From a virus: DNA of 38,986 nucleotides. The position numbers and the translations under genes are program-made. The notes under the pieces are model-generated. The model was given only the letters and a program-made list of their open reading frames with translations, searched no databases and had not been told where the DNA came from. Where the stretch lies: positions 1 to 38,986 of the IMG/VR virus record IMGVR_UViG_3300035698_023372. One strand, given 5' to 3'. Shown here in pieces: positions 24,564 through 32,402 of this stretch. Numbering within the stretch: position 1 is the stretch's first letter; each line of letters begins with the position of its first letter.

Positions 24564-25678
24564 ATAAGAAAACTCGACCAAAAGGTTATCAATATCTACA
24601 AATTTTAAAGGATCATGTTGGTAGTTTGGATAAAATCTTCAATGGTGAATTAATTTATCCAAGACAAATAGAGATACATCTACCTGCCGATCATAAAAAC
24701 CCTTGTAATTTTAATTGTTTTTATTGTCAAGGCAAGTTATTAAAACAACCAGTGCCTCGATGGGAAATGAAAGCTTTAGATTTAATGGAAAAACTTTCAG
24801 GCAAAATCCCTTATTATATTTTCGGCGGAGCTTATTCAGAACCAATGATGAATGCTTATATGATGACTTTTCTAGCTATGACTAAGAAGTGTGGAGCTAA
24901 TTTTGGAATTCATACTAATGGATCAATGTTAAAGATTTTAGAAGAAAGCCAAGGATGGATAACAGAACTTTGTGAATTAGCCAAAGACCCACAAGACTAT
25001 CTAAGTATTAGTCTGGATGCAGGTTTTCCTAAAAGCCACAGTTTAACAAAAGGGCTAAAGAAAGATTACTTTACTGACATCATCAAGGGAATTGAGATGG
25101 CCGTTAAAATACGGGGGAATAAAAAGTATCCATCCATTAGGATTTGTTTCTTAATGAATAAAGTTAATTCATCATCAAAAGAAATAAAAAATATAATTAG
25201 CATTGCTAAGAAATTGAAAGTAGATTCCCTTCGATTTTCTATACCTTACGCTTTATATGGCCAAGACTTTGAAGTAGTCAGGAAGTATAAACAGAATGTT
25301 GAATTAAAACAGAACAAAGAATATGAAGTAAGACTTAAACCTTTAATGTCAAAAAATGTTGATGAAAAGCCATACATTTTTTATCTTTCACCCCAATATC
25401 AAGATGTTGATGAAATGAGTTTTAAGCAATGTATTTATTCTTATTACCAGATAACTTTAGCGGCTGATGGTTATGTTTATAGATGTTCTTGTACTGCATC
25501 TCCTTCATTTAGCAATCATAGATTAGGGAAAACAACAGATAATTTAGGCAAGTTCAATAAAATGGTTATGGCAAACCATAATCCAAATTGGAATGCAGGA
25601 AAAGAATGTTGGGCAAAAGGGGCGAGGTGCAATAGAATGTCTTTAGAAATAAACAAGGCATGGAGAGATAGAAAATGA
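24560..25678 (+). CDS. Radical SAM protein, probably with auxiliary cluster
   Basis: Start taken at ATG 24560, an ATGA overlap with the previous gene (an ATG 15 bases earlier lies inside it). The 372-residue protein has the radical SAM motif CNFNCFYC (Cys49, Cys53, Cys56), a GGAYSEPM glycine-rich stretch and a LSISLDAGFPKSH strand. A C-terminal cysteine set (CIYSYY, YRCSC, ECWAKGARC) resembles a SPASM or related auxiliary cluster domain. Such enzymes do radical chemistry on peptides, sugars or nucleosides. In this island it might remodel a sugar or a modified protein. Substrate unknown. Coupled to the HNH gene after it. Confidence 0.85.
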   Translation: MNKKTRPKGYQYLQILKDHVGSLDKIFNGELIYPRQIEIHLPADHKNPCNFNCFYCQGKLLKQPVPRWEMKALDLMEKLSGKIPYYIFGGAYSEPMMNAYMMTFLAMTKKCGANFGIHTNGSMLKILEESQGWITELCELAKDPQDYLSISLDAGFPKSHSLTKGLKKDYFTDIIKGIEMAVKIRGNKKYPSIRICFLMNKVNSSSKEIKNIISIAKKLKVDSLRFSIPYALYGQDFEVVRKYKQNVELKQNKEYEVRLKPLMSKNVDEKPYIFYLSPQYQDVDEMSFKQCIYSYYQITLAADGYVYRCSCTASPSFSNHRLGKTTDNLGKFNKMVMANHNPNWNAGKECWAKGARCNRMSLEINKAWRDRK

Positions 25679-26244
25679 GTTATCCAAAAAATAGAAAATC
25701 ATCACTTAAACATCTCAAAAAAAAGGCTCTTGATATGTATAAATCTGGATTATCTAGTATACAAGTTGGAAAAAAGCTTGGTATTAGTTCTACTACTATT
25801 TGTAGTTGGGTTAGAAAAGAAGGAGTTAATCGAACATTCTCAGAAGTAAATAAACTTAGAGGTGCTATCCCGCCATCTCAAAAAGGTAAAAAACGGTCTT
25901 TAAAAACAAGATTAAAAATAAGTGGTTCTAAAAATCATTTTTGGAAGGGTGGAATATCTTCTTTAGCTAAACGACTTCGTATGAGCCAGAAGATGATAAA
26001 CTGGCGTAATAAAGTATATAAGAGAGATAATTATACTTGTCAGATTTGTGACTGTGTAGGTAGAAATTATAAAGGTAAATCATTAAATGTTCATCATTTA
26101 TTAATAACTGTAAAGTATATGGTGAATAAATTTAAAACACTTAAAGATTGTTTTAATTACAAGCCATTTTGGAAATTAAGTAATGGAACTACATTATGTG
26201 AAAGTTGCCATAAAAATGTTCATCGTTATCAGGAGAAGATATGA
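25675..26244 (+). CDS. Free-standing HNH homing endonuclease (C), HTH and NUMOD3-like
   Basis: The 189-residue protein has an N-terminal helix-turn-helix (ALDMYKSGLSSIQVGKKLGI, then TTICSWVRKEG), a NUMOD3-like segment (GKKRSLKTRLKISGSKNHF, then WKGG) and a C-terminal HNH nuclease (RDNYTCQICDC, LNVHHLL, NGTTLCESCHKNVH). The last Cys-x2-Cys-His and the HH are intact. It is inserted in the sugar operon by four-base overlaps with both neighbours and uses the GGAGAGA site at the end of the radical SAM gene, so it needs no own promoter. It probably spreads by cutting related phage genomes at this site. Confidence 0.88.
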   Translation: MSYPKNRKSSLKHLKKKALDMYKSGLSSIQVGKKLGISSTTICSWVRKEGVNRTFSEVNKLRGAIPPSQKGKKRSLKTRLKISGSKNHFWKGGISSLAKRLRMSQKMINWRNKVYKRDNYTCQICDCVGRNYKGKSLNVHHLLITVKYMVNKFKTLKDCFNYKPFWKLSNGTTLCESCHKNVHRYQEKI

Positions 26245-26936
26245 TTAAAACAGCACTCTTAGGTCATGGCTATTGGGGTAGTAAGCTTGAGAGGTATATA
26301 AAAGAGAATAAGAATTTTGATTTAGTTCATATTTGTAATTCAAAAACAGATATGAGTAAAGTTTGGCCTAATGTTGAAGCAGTAGTTGTCGCCACTCCAA
26401 TTAACACTCATTATAAGGTTGTTAAAGAGGCTCTTTTAAATAATTGCCATGTCTTTTGTGAGAAACCATTAACTAAAAAGACAAAAGAATGTTTAGAACT
26501 TAAGAAACTAGCCGAAAAGAAAAAACTTACTCTTTGTGTAGATTATACCTGGACATTTTCTAAAAGCCTTAGAGAAGCCCAAAAAATTGATTTTGGCAAA
26601 ATAAAGTATATAGACATAATTATTAACAGGCCAAAAAGAAAAGGTACAAAAGAAAATGTCTATTGGCTTTTAGGAGTACATGCAATGTCTATTAGAGAGA
26701 TGTTTCCTCCTTCAAAGTATCCAAGTGCAATTACTACTGATTCTAATTCTCACATTAAAAGAACAACAGTAGTAATTTGGGGGGCCAAGAAAAATATTCT
26801 TCTTGATTTGGGAAAGGAAAAAGACAATCTTGAATATGCTGTCGGATACTTTTATAATGTTATTAAAGGTAAAGAAAAAACTAATTTAGATACTGCAATT
26901 TTAATAACTAAAACCATAGAATATGGAAACATCTAA
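26241..26936 (+). CDS. Gfo/Idh/MocA-family oxidoreductase, short form
   Basis: A 231-residue NAD(P)-dependent oxidoreductase: ALLGHGYWGSKLERYI (Rossmann), VVVATPINTHYKVVKEAL and CEKPLTKK, which carries the catalytic-type lysine of the family. The C-terminal substrate half is cut down relative to the usual 330 residues but includes VHAMSIREMFPP. Members oxidise or reduce sugar hydroxyls, for example in NDP-keto-sugar routes, which fits with the upstream dehydratase. The start overlaps the HNH gene by four bases and the stop lies two bases before the preferred next start. Confidence 0.82.
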   Translation: MIKTALLGHGYWGSKLERYIKENKNFDLVHICNSKTDMSKVWPNVEAVVVATPINTHYKVVKEALLNNCHVFCEKPLTKKTKECLELKKLAEKKKLTLCVDYTWTFSKSLREAQKIDFGKIKYIDIIINRPKRKGTKENVYWLLGVHAMSIREMFPPSKYPSAITTDSNSHIKRTTVVIWGAKKNILLDLGKEKDNLEYAVGYFYNVIKGKEKTNLDTAILITKTIEYGNI

Positions 26937-26937
26937 A

Positions 26938-27984
26938 ATGAAACTACATTTAGGTTGCGGCCCAAAAAAATACCAGTTAGAAGGTTGGAAAAATGTTGAC
27001 AAAGATCCACAATGTCAACCTGATGTTTGTTATGATTTCGGTGCGGGCATACAAGAACATGATAATTCTGTAGACGAAATATATTTTGCTCATTCTCTTA
27101 TGTATTTTACTCACGAAGAAGTTAAAGGTATTTTAGAAGATTGTCATCGTATATTGAAACCAGAGGGATTAATAAGAATTACAGAAGATAATAAACATCT
27201 AAGAATTAGAAATGAAGCTCAACAAAGACAATATGAGGCAGGTGAACTTGCTAATAGGATTGAAATGAGAGAATTTTTAAGAATAGCAGGATTTGTAGAA
27301 ATTGAAGATGCGGAAGAATTTCCAGAAGCCAAACATCACATTGAAACTCCACACGATTATCCGTTAGCAACTGGTAGACCTTCTGTTTATTTTTTGACAG
27401 CTAGAAAGATAAAAAGAGATAAATCTCCTGTATGTTATATGGGATTAGATGACTTCGGTGAAACTAATTCTAATTTAGATTTATTATGGAAACTAAGAAA
27501 TCATTTTGATAATTTTAAAGTGAATTTATTTGCTATTCCTAATGATAATCTAAGAGAAAGTTGGCTAAATTATATAAAGGATTTGGGATGGATTCAATTA
27601 TGTGTTCATGGCTACAATCACTTACACAATGAAAAAACACGGGCAGAAGGTAAACGTATTTTTGAAGATATAGGTGAAAAAACATTAAACCTATTAACAC
27701 AGAAACATTGGGCAAAAGTTTATAAAGCACCTAATTGGGATTTATCTGATGAGATGTACGACAGGTTAAAAAAATTAGGTTTCAAAATATTATTAAAACC
27801 ACAAGATAGTCGAGAGGGAATTAAACATAATTGGGAAATTAACACAACACCACCTGATTTATCAGAACTACATGTGTATGGTCATGTTTACCCTTTTAGT
27901 AAGAAAGTTGGTTCTTCATTGCATTTATATTTAGATAACATATTAAAATTACCCAAAGGGACAATATTTAAATTATATGAATAA
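26938..27984 (+). CDS. Methyltransferase fused to NodB-like polysaccharide deacetylase
   Basis: Start preferred at ATG 26938 (MKLHLGCG, with a GGAA site upstream) over ATG 26923. Residues 1 to about 155 are a class I methyltransferase (LHLGCGPKKYQ, CHRILKPEGLIRI). About 165-348 are a NodB-like deacetylase with GLDDFGETN (metal Asp), CVHGYNHLH (metal His pair) and YKAPNWD. The second half matches the stand-alone protein at 30180 over its whole length. The expected actions are methyl transfer and N- or O-deacetylation of a glycan. Both active regions look plausible. Confidence 0.82.
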   Translation: MKLHLGCGPKKYQLEGWKNVDKDPQCQPDVCYDFGAGIQEHDNSVDEIYFAHSLMYFTHEEVKGILEDCHRILKPEGLIRITEDNKHLRIRNEAQQRQYEAGELANRIEMREFLRIAGFVEIEDAEEFPEAKHHIETPHDYPLATGRPSVYFLTARKIKRDKSPVCYMGLDDFGETNSNLDLLWKLRNHFDNFKVNLFAIPNDNLRESWLNYIKDLGWIQLCVHGYNHLHNEKTRAEGKRIFEDIGEKTLNLLTQKHWAKVYKAPNWDLSDEMYDRLKKLGFKILLKPQDSREGIKHNWEINTTPPDLSELHVYGHVYPFSKKVGSSLHLYLDNILKLPKGTIFKLYE

Positions 27985-28825
27985 ACATTGTATTGCTATT
28001 CGATGCTTAGATAGGGCAGAGTATCTAAAACAATGCCTAGACTCTTTAGAGCAAAATATTGGTTTGGAAACTACTGATTTTTATTTGTTCCAAGACGGTG
28101 CTGTTAATGATTTTTCTAAAATAAGGTATGCAAAAAATGAAGATATAGAAGACTGTATAAATGTTTTTAGAAAATCAAAACTTCCCAACAAACATCTTTT
28201 CCGACAAAGACATAATGTTGGTAGTTCTATTCAAAAATATACCGCATTAAAATTACTCGCACCTCAATATAAATATATTTCTTTAACCGCTAACGATCAT
28301 GTTTTTAATAAATATTATCTCAAGACTTTAAAAGTTCTATTCGAACAATTCAAGAATGATGAAGACATAGGATTGATACAGACATCATTTAGATGGACAG
28401 GAGCAAATGTTCAATCAGAAGAAGATGCGATAAAAAATGAGAATAAAGTAGGATATGGTTTTTCACATCGAGGTGAATTAAATTTTTGGAGCGAAAAATG
28501 GTTTAAAAAAATTGAACCTCATGCTTACCCATTTTATTCACTAACAGAAAAATGTGATTATCGTGAATTTTTATATAATTCAAACATTTACAAAGATATT
28601 AGAGACAATATCCAGAAAACGTATGGAACACTTCATGATGATTTTATTTTAGAGAAATCAGTCATTAGAGCAGGGTATAAAGGAATACATACAAAAGCAT
28701 TACGATTTAAAATTATTGGGAAAAAAGGGCATTATTCTTTTAGTAAAGATTTATGGGACAGACTACATTTCGAAAAAGTACGTTTACATGATGTAGGAAA
28801 TGTAGAAAAATATATTTTAGAATGA
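27977..28825 (+). CDS. GT-A-like glycosyltransferase (paralogue A2)
   Basis: A 282-residue relative of the 18703 protein. Shared points include EYLKQCLDSLEQN near the start, FQDGAV, RKSKLPNK and similar length. The metal-site position reads ISLTANDHVFNKYY, more degenerate than in A1. The C-terminal half includes GFSHRGELNFWSEKWFKKI. It starts eight bases inside the previous gene and overlaps the next by four. Substrate unknown; altered metal-site residues may mean a metal-independent or inactive form. Confidence 0.72.
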   Translation: MNKHCIAIRCLDRAEYLKQCLDSLEQNIGLETTDFYLFQDGAVNDFSKIRYAKNEDIEDCINVFRKSKLPNKHLFRQRHNVGSSIQKYTALKLLAPQYKYISLTANDHVFNKYYLKTLKVLFEQFKNDEDIGLIQTSFRWTGANVQSEEDAIKNENKVGYGFSHRGELNFWSEKWFKKIEPHAYPFYSLTEKCDYREFLYNSNIYKDIRDNIQKTYGTLHDDFILEKSVIRAGYKGIHTKALRFKIIGKKGHYSFSKDLWDRLHFEKVRLHDVGNVEKYILE

Positions 28826-29610
28826 AAAAAATAACTAAATTACATAATAAACATAAAGGGCAGGAGATTTGGGTTGTAGGCTCAGACCCGACTCTTGAAG
28901 ACTATCCTGATAATTTTTTAGATGGCAAATTATCAATTACTGTTCACTTGGCTCATATGAAATTTCCAAATGCCACCTACAGGTATTTCAATGAAAAAGA
29001 TAGATTTCTTTTTCTAAAAGATAAGTATCCAGATTTCTTAGACAAAATAAGTATTTTTGGATTTCCTTTTTACAATAGAACGCCTCAAGAATCTGAAGAA
29101 GAAATCAAAAAAGTAAAAGAAAGTTATTTTCTTAATTCAAGACCCTATCCTCCTAAAGGAAACTTTAATGACATCTTTAGTGATGTTGGCACCAATGCTA
29201 TGGAAAAAATGGTCACAGAAGCCATTGAAGCCACTTCTAACATCTTTGGTGGGCATGGCACCTGTATACACAATGCGATGTATGTAGCTATTATGATGGG
29301 TGGCAATCCTATTAATGTTATTGGGGCTAATTTTAGAGCAGCAAAAGGTAAAGAGCATTTTGGAGAAGCACAGAATATTGACCATAAAATGAGACCTACC
29401 ACCGCCTCTTTTACTGGTTATCGAGGAACAAGAATGACGAGAGGATTAAATGCGATTATAGCTGGATGTAAAGCTCACAATATTAAAGTTAATTGGATTG
29501 AAAAATATGATACAAAAACAAAACAACTTGTGTATAAACATACGGAGCTTCAAACGGAAAAAGTATCGAAAACAGTATCTAAAACAGTATCTGAATTTAC
29601 TCCTCTCTAA
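28822..29610 (+). CDS. DUF115/Maf-like protein, possible glycosyltransferase
   Basis: A 262-residue protein starting with a short helix and then KGQEIWVVGSDPTLEDYPD, a nucleotide-binding-type glycine loop as in DUF115 and Maf proteins. It continues with TVHLAHMKFPNATY and a conserved later stretch HGTCIHNAMYVAIMMGGN, then VIGANFRA. Maf proteins add nonulosonic acids to flagellins and related DUF115 proteins act in glycan building. The tail has a short repeat of SKTVSKTVSE type. Function is tentative; it may be a sugar transferase acting on protein. Confidence 0.5.
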   Translation: MKKITKLHNKHKGQEIWVVGSDPTLEDYPDNFLDGKLSITVHLAHMKFPNATYRYFNEKDRFLFLKDKYPDFLDKISIFGFPFYNRTPQESEEEIKKVKESYFLNSRPYPPKGNFNDIFSDVGTNAMEKMVTEAIEATSNIFGGHGTCIHNAMYVAIMMGGNPINVIGANFRAAKGKEHFGEAQNIDHKMRPTTASFTGYRGTRMTRGLNAIIAGCKAHNIKVNWIEKYDTKTKQLVYKHTELQTEKVSKTVSKTVSEFTPL

Positions 29611-29673
29611 TAGTAAAATTTAATTATACGATGTTAGCAATGCCGATAGGTATAAGATTCAAATCAATATAAT

Positions 29674-30183
29674 ATGCCAAGTGAAGTAAGAAAAACTATT
29701 TTTAAGATAATGGAACATTATAGAAGGCTCATAAAGCCTGATAATAGGGATTGGAAGGTTTTGGAAGTAGGAATTGATGGCGACCCTCAACCAGGAGGAA
29801 ATTATAAATATTTTGGGATAGGGAATAATTACAAAACATTAGATATACTTAAAAGAGTTAATCCTGACATTGTTGCTGATATTTGTGATACCAAACTACC
29901 AAAAGAAGAATGGGATTTAATCATTCTCAGCCAAACATTAGAACATATTTTTGATTTTAAAGCAGCAATTAAAGAATGCTACCGATTACTAAAGTTAGGT
30001 GGGTTTCTAATTATTGATTGCCCATTCATTTACCCTTATCATGGGGCAGAAGGCTATGATGATTACTGGAGAATATCTCATACAGCAATGAAGATATTAT
30101 TAGAAGAAGTGGGTTTTGAATATGGAAAGACAGTTTCGGTTAACGAAATATTAACATCAGCAATGGTGAGAAAACCAAAATGA
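29674..30183 (+). CDS. SAM-dependent methyltransferase, class I
   Basis: A 169-residue Rossmann methyltransferase. KVLEVGIDGDPQPG is the SAM-loop region (poorer in glycine than usual), DIVADICDTKLP a middle strand, LSQTLEHIFDFKAAIKECYR the motif around a conserved H, and LLKLGGFLIIDCP the later strand. Related to methyltransferases of O-antigen and polysaccharide clusters. Preceded by a 63-base gap with no clear promoter, and overlaps the next gene by four bases. Substrate probably a sugar or glycan. Confidence 0.8.
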   Translation: MPSEVRKTIFKIMEHYRRLIKPDNRDWKVLEVGIDGDPQPGGNYKYFGIGNNYKTLDILKRVNPDIVADICDTKLPKEEWDLIILSQTLEHIFDFKAAIKECYRLLKLGGFLIIDCPFIYPYHGAEGYDDYWRISHTAMKILLEEVGFEYGKTVSVNEILTSAMVRKPK

Positions 30184-30692
30184 AAACTTGTTTCTTGGAT
30201 TTTGATGATTTTAGTGAAACCAATAATAGATTAGATTGGTTGTGGATGTTAAAAAATGAGTTTCCTTATTTCAAAGTAAACCTATTTACTATTCCAGGAG
30301 AGTGTAGTGTTCCTTTTTTGGATTACATTAAAGAAATTAAATGGATTCAATTGTGTGTTCATGGTTATAATCATGAACATGATGAAGATGTTTCAGAAAG
30401 AGCATTAAAAATGCTTAAAGATTTTGAATATAGCATGGTTTATAGAGCACCCTTTTGGCAATTATCAGATAAAATGTATAAGAGACTAAAGAAATTAGGA
30501 TACAAAATTATGCTTCATCCTGATGATCCAAGACAAGGTATCAAATATAACTGGAATATTAAAAACAGCCCCCCATCTCTGAATAATTTGCGAGGGCATG
30601 GTCATATACAAGACACCCAAGGGAATGGGTTAATTGAGGCATTTGGAAACATTCTTAAATTACCGAAAGATACAGAGTTTAAATTTATATGA
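30180..30692 (+). CDS. NodB-like deacetylase, stand-alone
   Basis: A 170-residue protein with a compact NodB layout: FLDFDDFSETN (metal Asp), CVHGYNHEH (metal His pair) and YRAPFWQLS (the RxPxW motif), then LKKLGYKIMLHPDDPRQG. It aligns along its length with the C-terminal half of the fusion at 26938. It probably removes acetyl groups from a sugar or polysaccharide; a hydrolase of another acyl group is possible. Gene overlaps its neighbours by four bases. Confidence 0.75.
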   Translation: MKTCFLDFDDFSETNNRLDWLWMLKNEFPYFKVNLFTIPGECSVPFLDYIKEIKWIQLCVHGYNHEHDEDVSERALKMLKDFEYSMVYRAPFWQLSDKMYKRLKKLGYKIMLHPDDPRQGIKYNWNIKNSPPSLNNLRGHGHIQDTQGNGLIEAFGNILKLPKDTEFKFI

Positions 30693-30913
30693 AAATTAAT
30701 ACAGAGGATAAATTAAAATATCGTGGTTTATTGGGTAGTATATTTAGTTTTTATCACAAAGGTACAAAGTATTCTAATCAAACAGTTCAAGATGTTTTAA
30801 ATGATTTTTTTAAAATTAAACAAAAAAAGGCGGAGGAATATAAAGAAATTATTGATAAATATAAACTAAATTTAATTCATGATTTAAAAAGAAAGATGAA
30901 AAGATATATATAG
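30689..30913 (+). CDS. Small hypothetical helical protein
   Basis: A 74-residue protein coupled by a four-base overlap. It has a globular first third (KYRGLLGSIFSFYHKGTKYS) and a Lys/Glu-rich helix (KIKQKKAEEYKEIIDKYK) likely forming a coiled coil. No known family; perhaps an adaptor. Downstream is a short gap before the B2 glycosyltransferase gene. Confidence 0.6.
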   Translation: MKINTEDKLKYRGLLGSIFSFYHKGTKYSNQTVQDVLNDFFKIKQKKAEEYKEIIDKYKLNLIHDLKRKMKRYI

Positions 30914-30946
30914 TTTTATAAGTAAGATAAATAAGGAGAAAAAAAT

Positions 30947-31663
30947 ATGAAACCCAAAATCTCAGTCATCATTGCTACCTACAACCGCCCTCAACTTTTA
31001 CAAAGGGCAATAGATAGTGTTTTAGCCCAAACTTTCAAGGATTTTGAATTAATTATTGTTGATGACCATTCAGATAAACCCCCAAATATTAAACTTCCAG
31101 ATGATGAAGATAGAGTTGTTGCTATGAGATTGCCCTACAATACTGGCTATTTTGTTAGACCAAGAAACATAGGCATTATGATAGCTAGAGGCGATTACAT
31201 CGCTTATTTAGATGATGATAATGTCTATCTGCCTAATCATTTAGAAGTGCTTTATGAAGCAATTATTAAGAACCAAGCCGATGTTGTTTATGGAGATAGG
31301 GTTTATAAAAGCACCAATCCCAATGAAACTAAATTTATGGGAAAGCAAAGTTACCCGTATGATTTAAAGCAAATTGAGCAAGGCAATTATATTGATACCT
31401 CTGACATTATGCATACTATTCAAGCAATAAACGATATAGGCTACTGGGATATCTTTTGGGAAAGAAAGGCTGATTGGTTGTTAATGGTAAGACTTGGCAA
31501 GGCAGGCATGAAAATAGTTCATGTTCCTGAAATAATTACTGAGTATCATTGGGGGGATTCGAACATAGGGCAGCAAAATCCACTCGGAGGTACTTATCCT
31601 CAAAGCACAAAAGAATCCAGACAACACATTCAAGGTCTAGCTAGAGATGTAAACAAAACATAA
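30947..31663 (+). CDS. GT2 glycosyltransferase (paralogue B2)
   Basis: A 238-residue GT2 enzyme: PKISVIIATYNRPQLLQRAI, ELIIVDDHSD, YLDDDNVYLPNHLE and WERKADWLLM. It is a paralogue of 19524 but ends with GQQNPLGGTYPQSTKESRQ, a tail absent in 19524. The same tail type is seen at the end of the neighbouring HNH gene. Good AAGGAG ribosome site. Probably active; sugar unknown. Confidence 0.9.
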   Translation: MKPKISVIIATYNRPQLLQRAIDSVLAQTFKDFELIIVDDHSDKPPNIKLPDDEDRVVAMRLPYNTGYFVRPRNIGIMIARGDYIAYLDDDNVYLPNHLEVLYEAIIKNQADVVYGDRVYKSTNPNETKFMGKQSYPYDLKQIEQGNYIDTSDIMHTIQAINDIGYWDIFWERKADWLLMVRLGKAGMKIVHVPEIITEYHWGDSNIGQQNPLGGTYPQSTKESRQHIQGLARDVNKT

Positions 31664-31668
31664 TGTTA

Positions 31669-31696
31669 TTGAAAAAGACAAGTATTATGTTATAAT
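31669..31696 (+). promoter_or_regulatory. Strong promoter giving a leaderless HNH transcript
   Basis: TTGAAA (31669-31674) and a perfect extended -10, TGT followed by TATAAT (31691-31696), spaced 16 bases. The ATG of the HNH gene is at 31703, seven bases after the -10 box, where transcription would normally start. No Shine-Dalgarno is present. The placement suggests leaderless translation. Confidence 0.65.
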
Positions 31697-31702
31697 ATAG
31701 TT

Positions 31703-32335
31703 ATGAAAACAAAAATATGCCCTCAATGCAAATTAGAAAAACCTTATTCAGAATTCTATAAAAATAGAAAGACAAAAAGTGGATTAACTTGTTATTGCAA
31801 AATATGTTCTAACAAAAATCTTTTAAAATATAAAGATAGAAAACCTCTTTATTCAAAACGAACATATCTTAAATATAGGCAGAAAAGGCTTAAACAAAAC
31901 AGGGAGGATACAAAACAAATAAGAAAAAGAAGTTTTGAAATTATTGCAAATGGCGGGAAAATTGAATGTGTTAAAAGTAATAAATGGGGTTGTTGTAAAA
32001 ATAGTTCAGACATAGATTTTCTCTCTTTTGACCATATTTATGGTAATGGATTTAGGCATAGACTTAAAACAGGAGATGGTTCTTCAAGACGATTATATCT
32101 TTGGATTATTAAAAATCCTGAAGAAGCGAGAAATCAATTACAAATTCTATGCATGAACGCACAAATAAAAAAAACAAGATTAAATAGGGAGCATAGAAGT
32201 GCTACTATTGAAAAACCAAAGTGGCATGATGATAATGTTGGGCAACAAAACCCACTTGGTGGAGAATTCTCTAAAATTACAAAGCCATCTAAAGAACATA
32301 TTAGAAATTTAGCTAAAGATGTTCATAAAAAATGA
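31703..32335 (+). CDS. Free-standing HNH endonuclease (A) with a glycosyltransferase-derived tail
   Basis: The 210-residue protein has an N-terminal zinc-ribbon (CPQCKLEKPYSEFYKNRKTK, then CKIC) and a nuclease region with FDHIYGNG and LCMNAQIKK. It matches homing HNH proteins except that the last usual Cys-x2-Cys reads CMNA, so one zinc ligand is lost. From about residue 170 the frame runs into WHDDNVGQQNPLGG and a 40-residue end similar to the C-terminus of the preceding GT2 gene. No ribosome site; see the leaderless promoter. It may be partly decayed. Confidence 0.75.
   Translation: MKTKICPQCKLEKPYSEFYKNRKTKSGLTCYCKICSNKNLLKYKDRKPLYSKRTYLKYRQKRLKQNREDTKQIRKRSFEIIANGGKIECVKSNKWGCCKNSSDIDFLSFDHIYGNGFRHRLKTGDGSSRRLYLWIIKNPEEARNQLQILCMNAQIKKTRLNREHRSATIEKPKWHDDNVGQQNPLGGEFSKITKPSKEHIRNLAKDVHKK
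32210..32335 (+). pseudogene. Remnant 3' end of a GT2 gene fused to HNH (A)
   Basis: Residues 170-210 of the HNH (A) frame align with the end of the GT2 at 30947: NVGQQNPLGG against NIGQQNPLGG, then HIRNLAKDVHKK against HIQGLARDVNKT. WHDDN also matches WHDSN in the GT2 at 19524. About half the residues are identical by eye. It reads as a displaced native end of a GT2 gene; HNH activity does not require it. Confidence 0.65.
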
Positions 32336-32390
32336 AAATAGCTCTATTTTCACTCTTTAAATCAGGCTTGTTTAGTGTAATCAAATCTAT
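32332..32390 (+). pseudogene. Possible 5' fragment of a GT2 gene before HNH (B)
   Basis: The frame starts with an ATGA overlap after HNH (A) and reads MKIALFSLFKSGLFSVIKS. It looks like the beginning of the GT2 at 33029, which starts MKVAIFTLTKDRFSYTKRTF. At the DNA level ATTTTCACT and TTTAGT recur in the same order with small gaps. It then runs into the promoter and coding region of HNH (B). Short and diverged, so only moderately supported. Confidence 0.4.
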
Positions 32391-32396
32391 TATAAT
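32368..32396 (+). promoter_or_regulatory. Promoter giving a second leaderless HNH transcript
   Basis: TTGTTT (32368-32373) and a perfect TATAAT (32391-32396) with a 17-base spacer. The HNH (B) ATG is at 32403, again exactly seven bases after the -10 box and without a Shine-Dalgarno. Same layout as the promoter at 31669-31696. Confidence 0.6.
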
Positions 32397-32402
32397 ATTA
32401 AT

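Noticed and set aside
31664-32335. HNH (A) as an intron-borne endonuclease in the GT2 gene
   Set aside because: The upstream GT2 has its own complete end and stop codon, and HNH (A) has its own promoter, so splicing is not needed. A fold search for a group I core was not possible.
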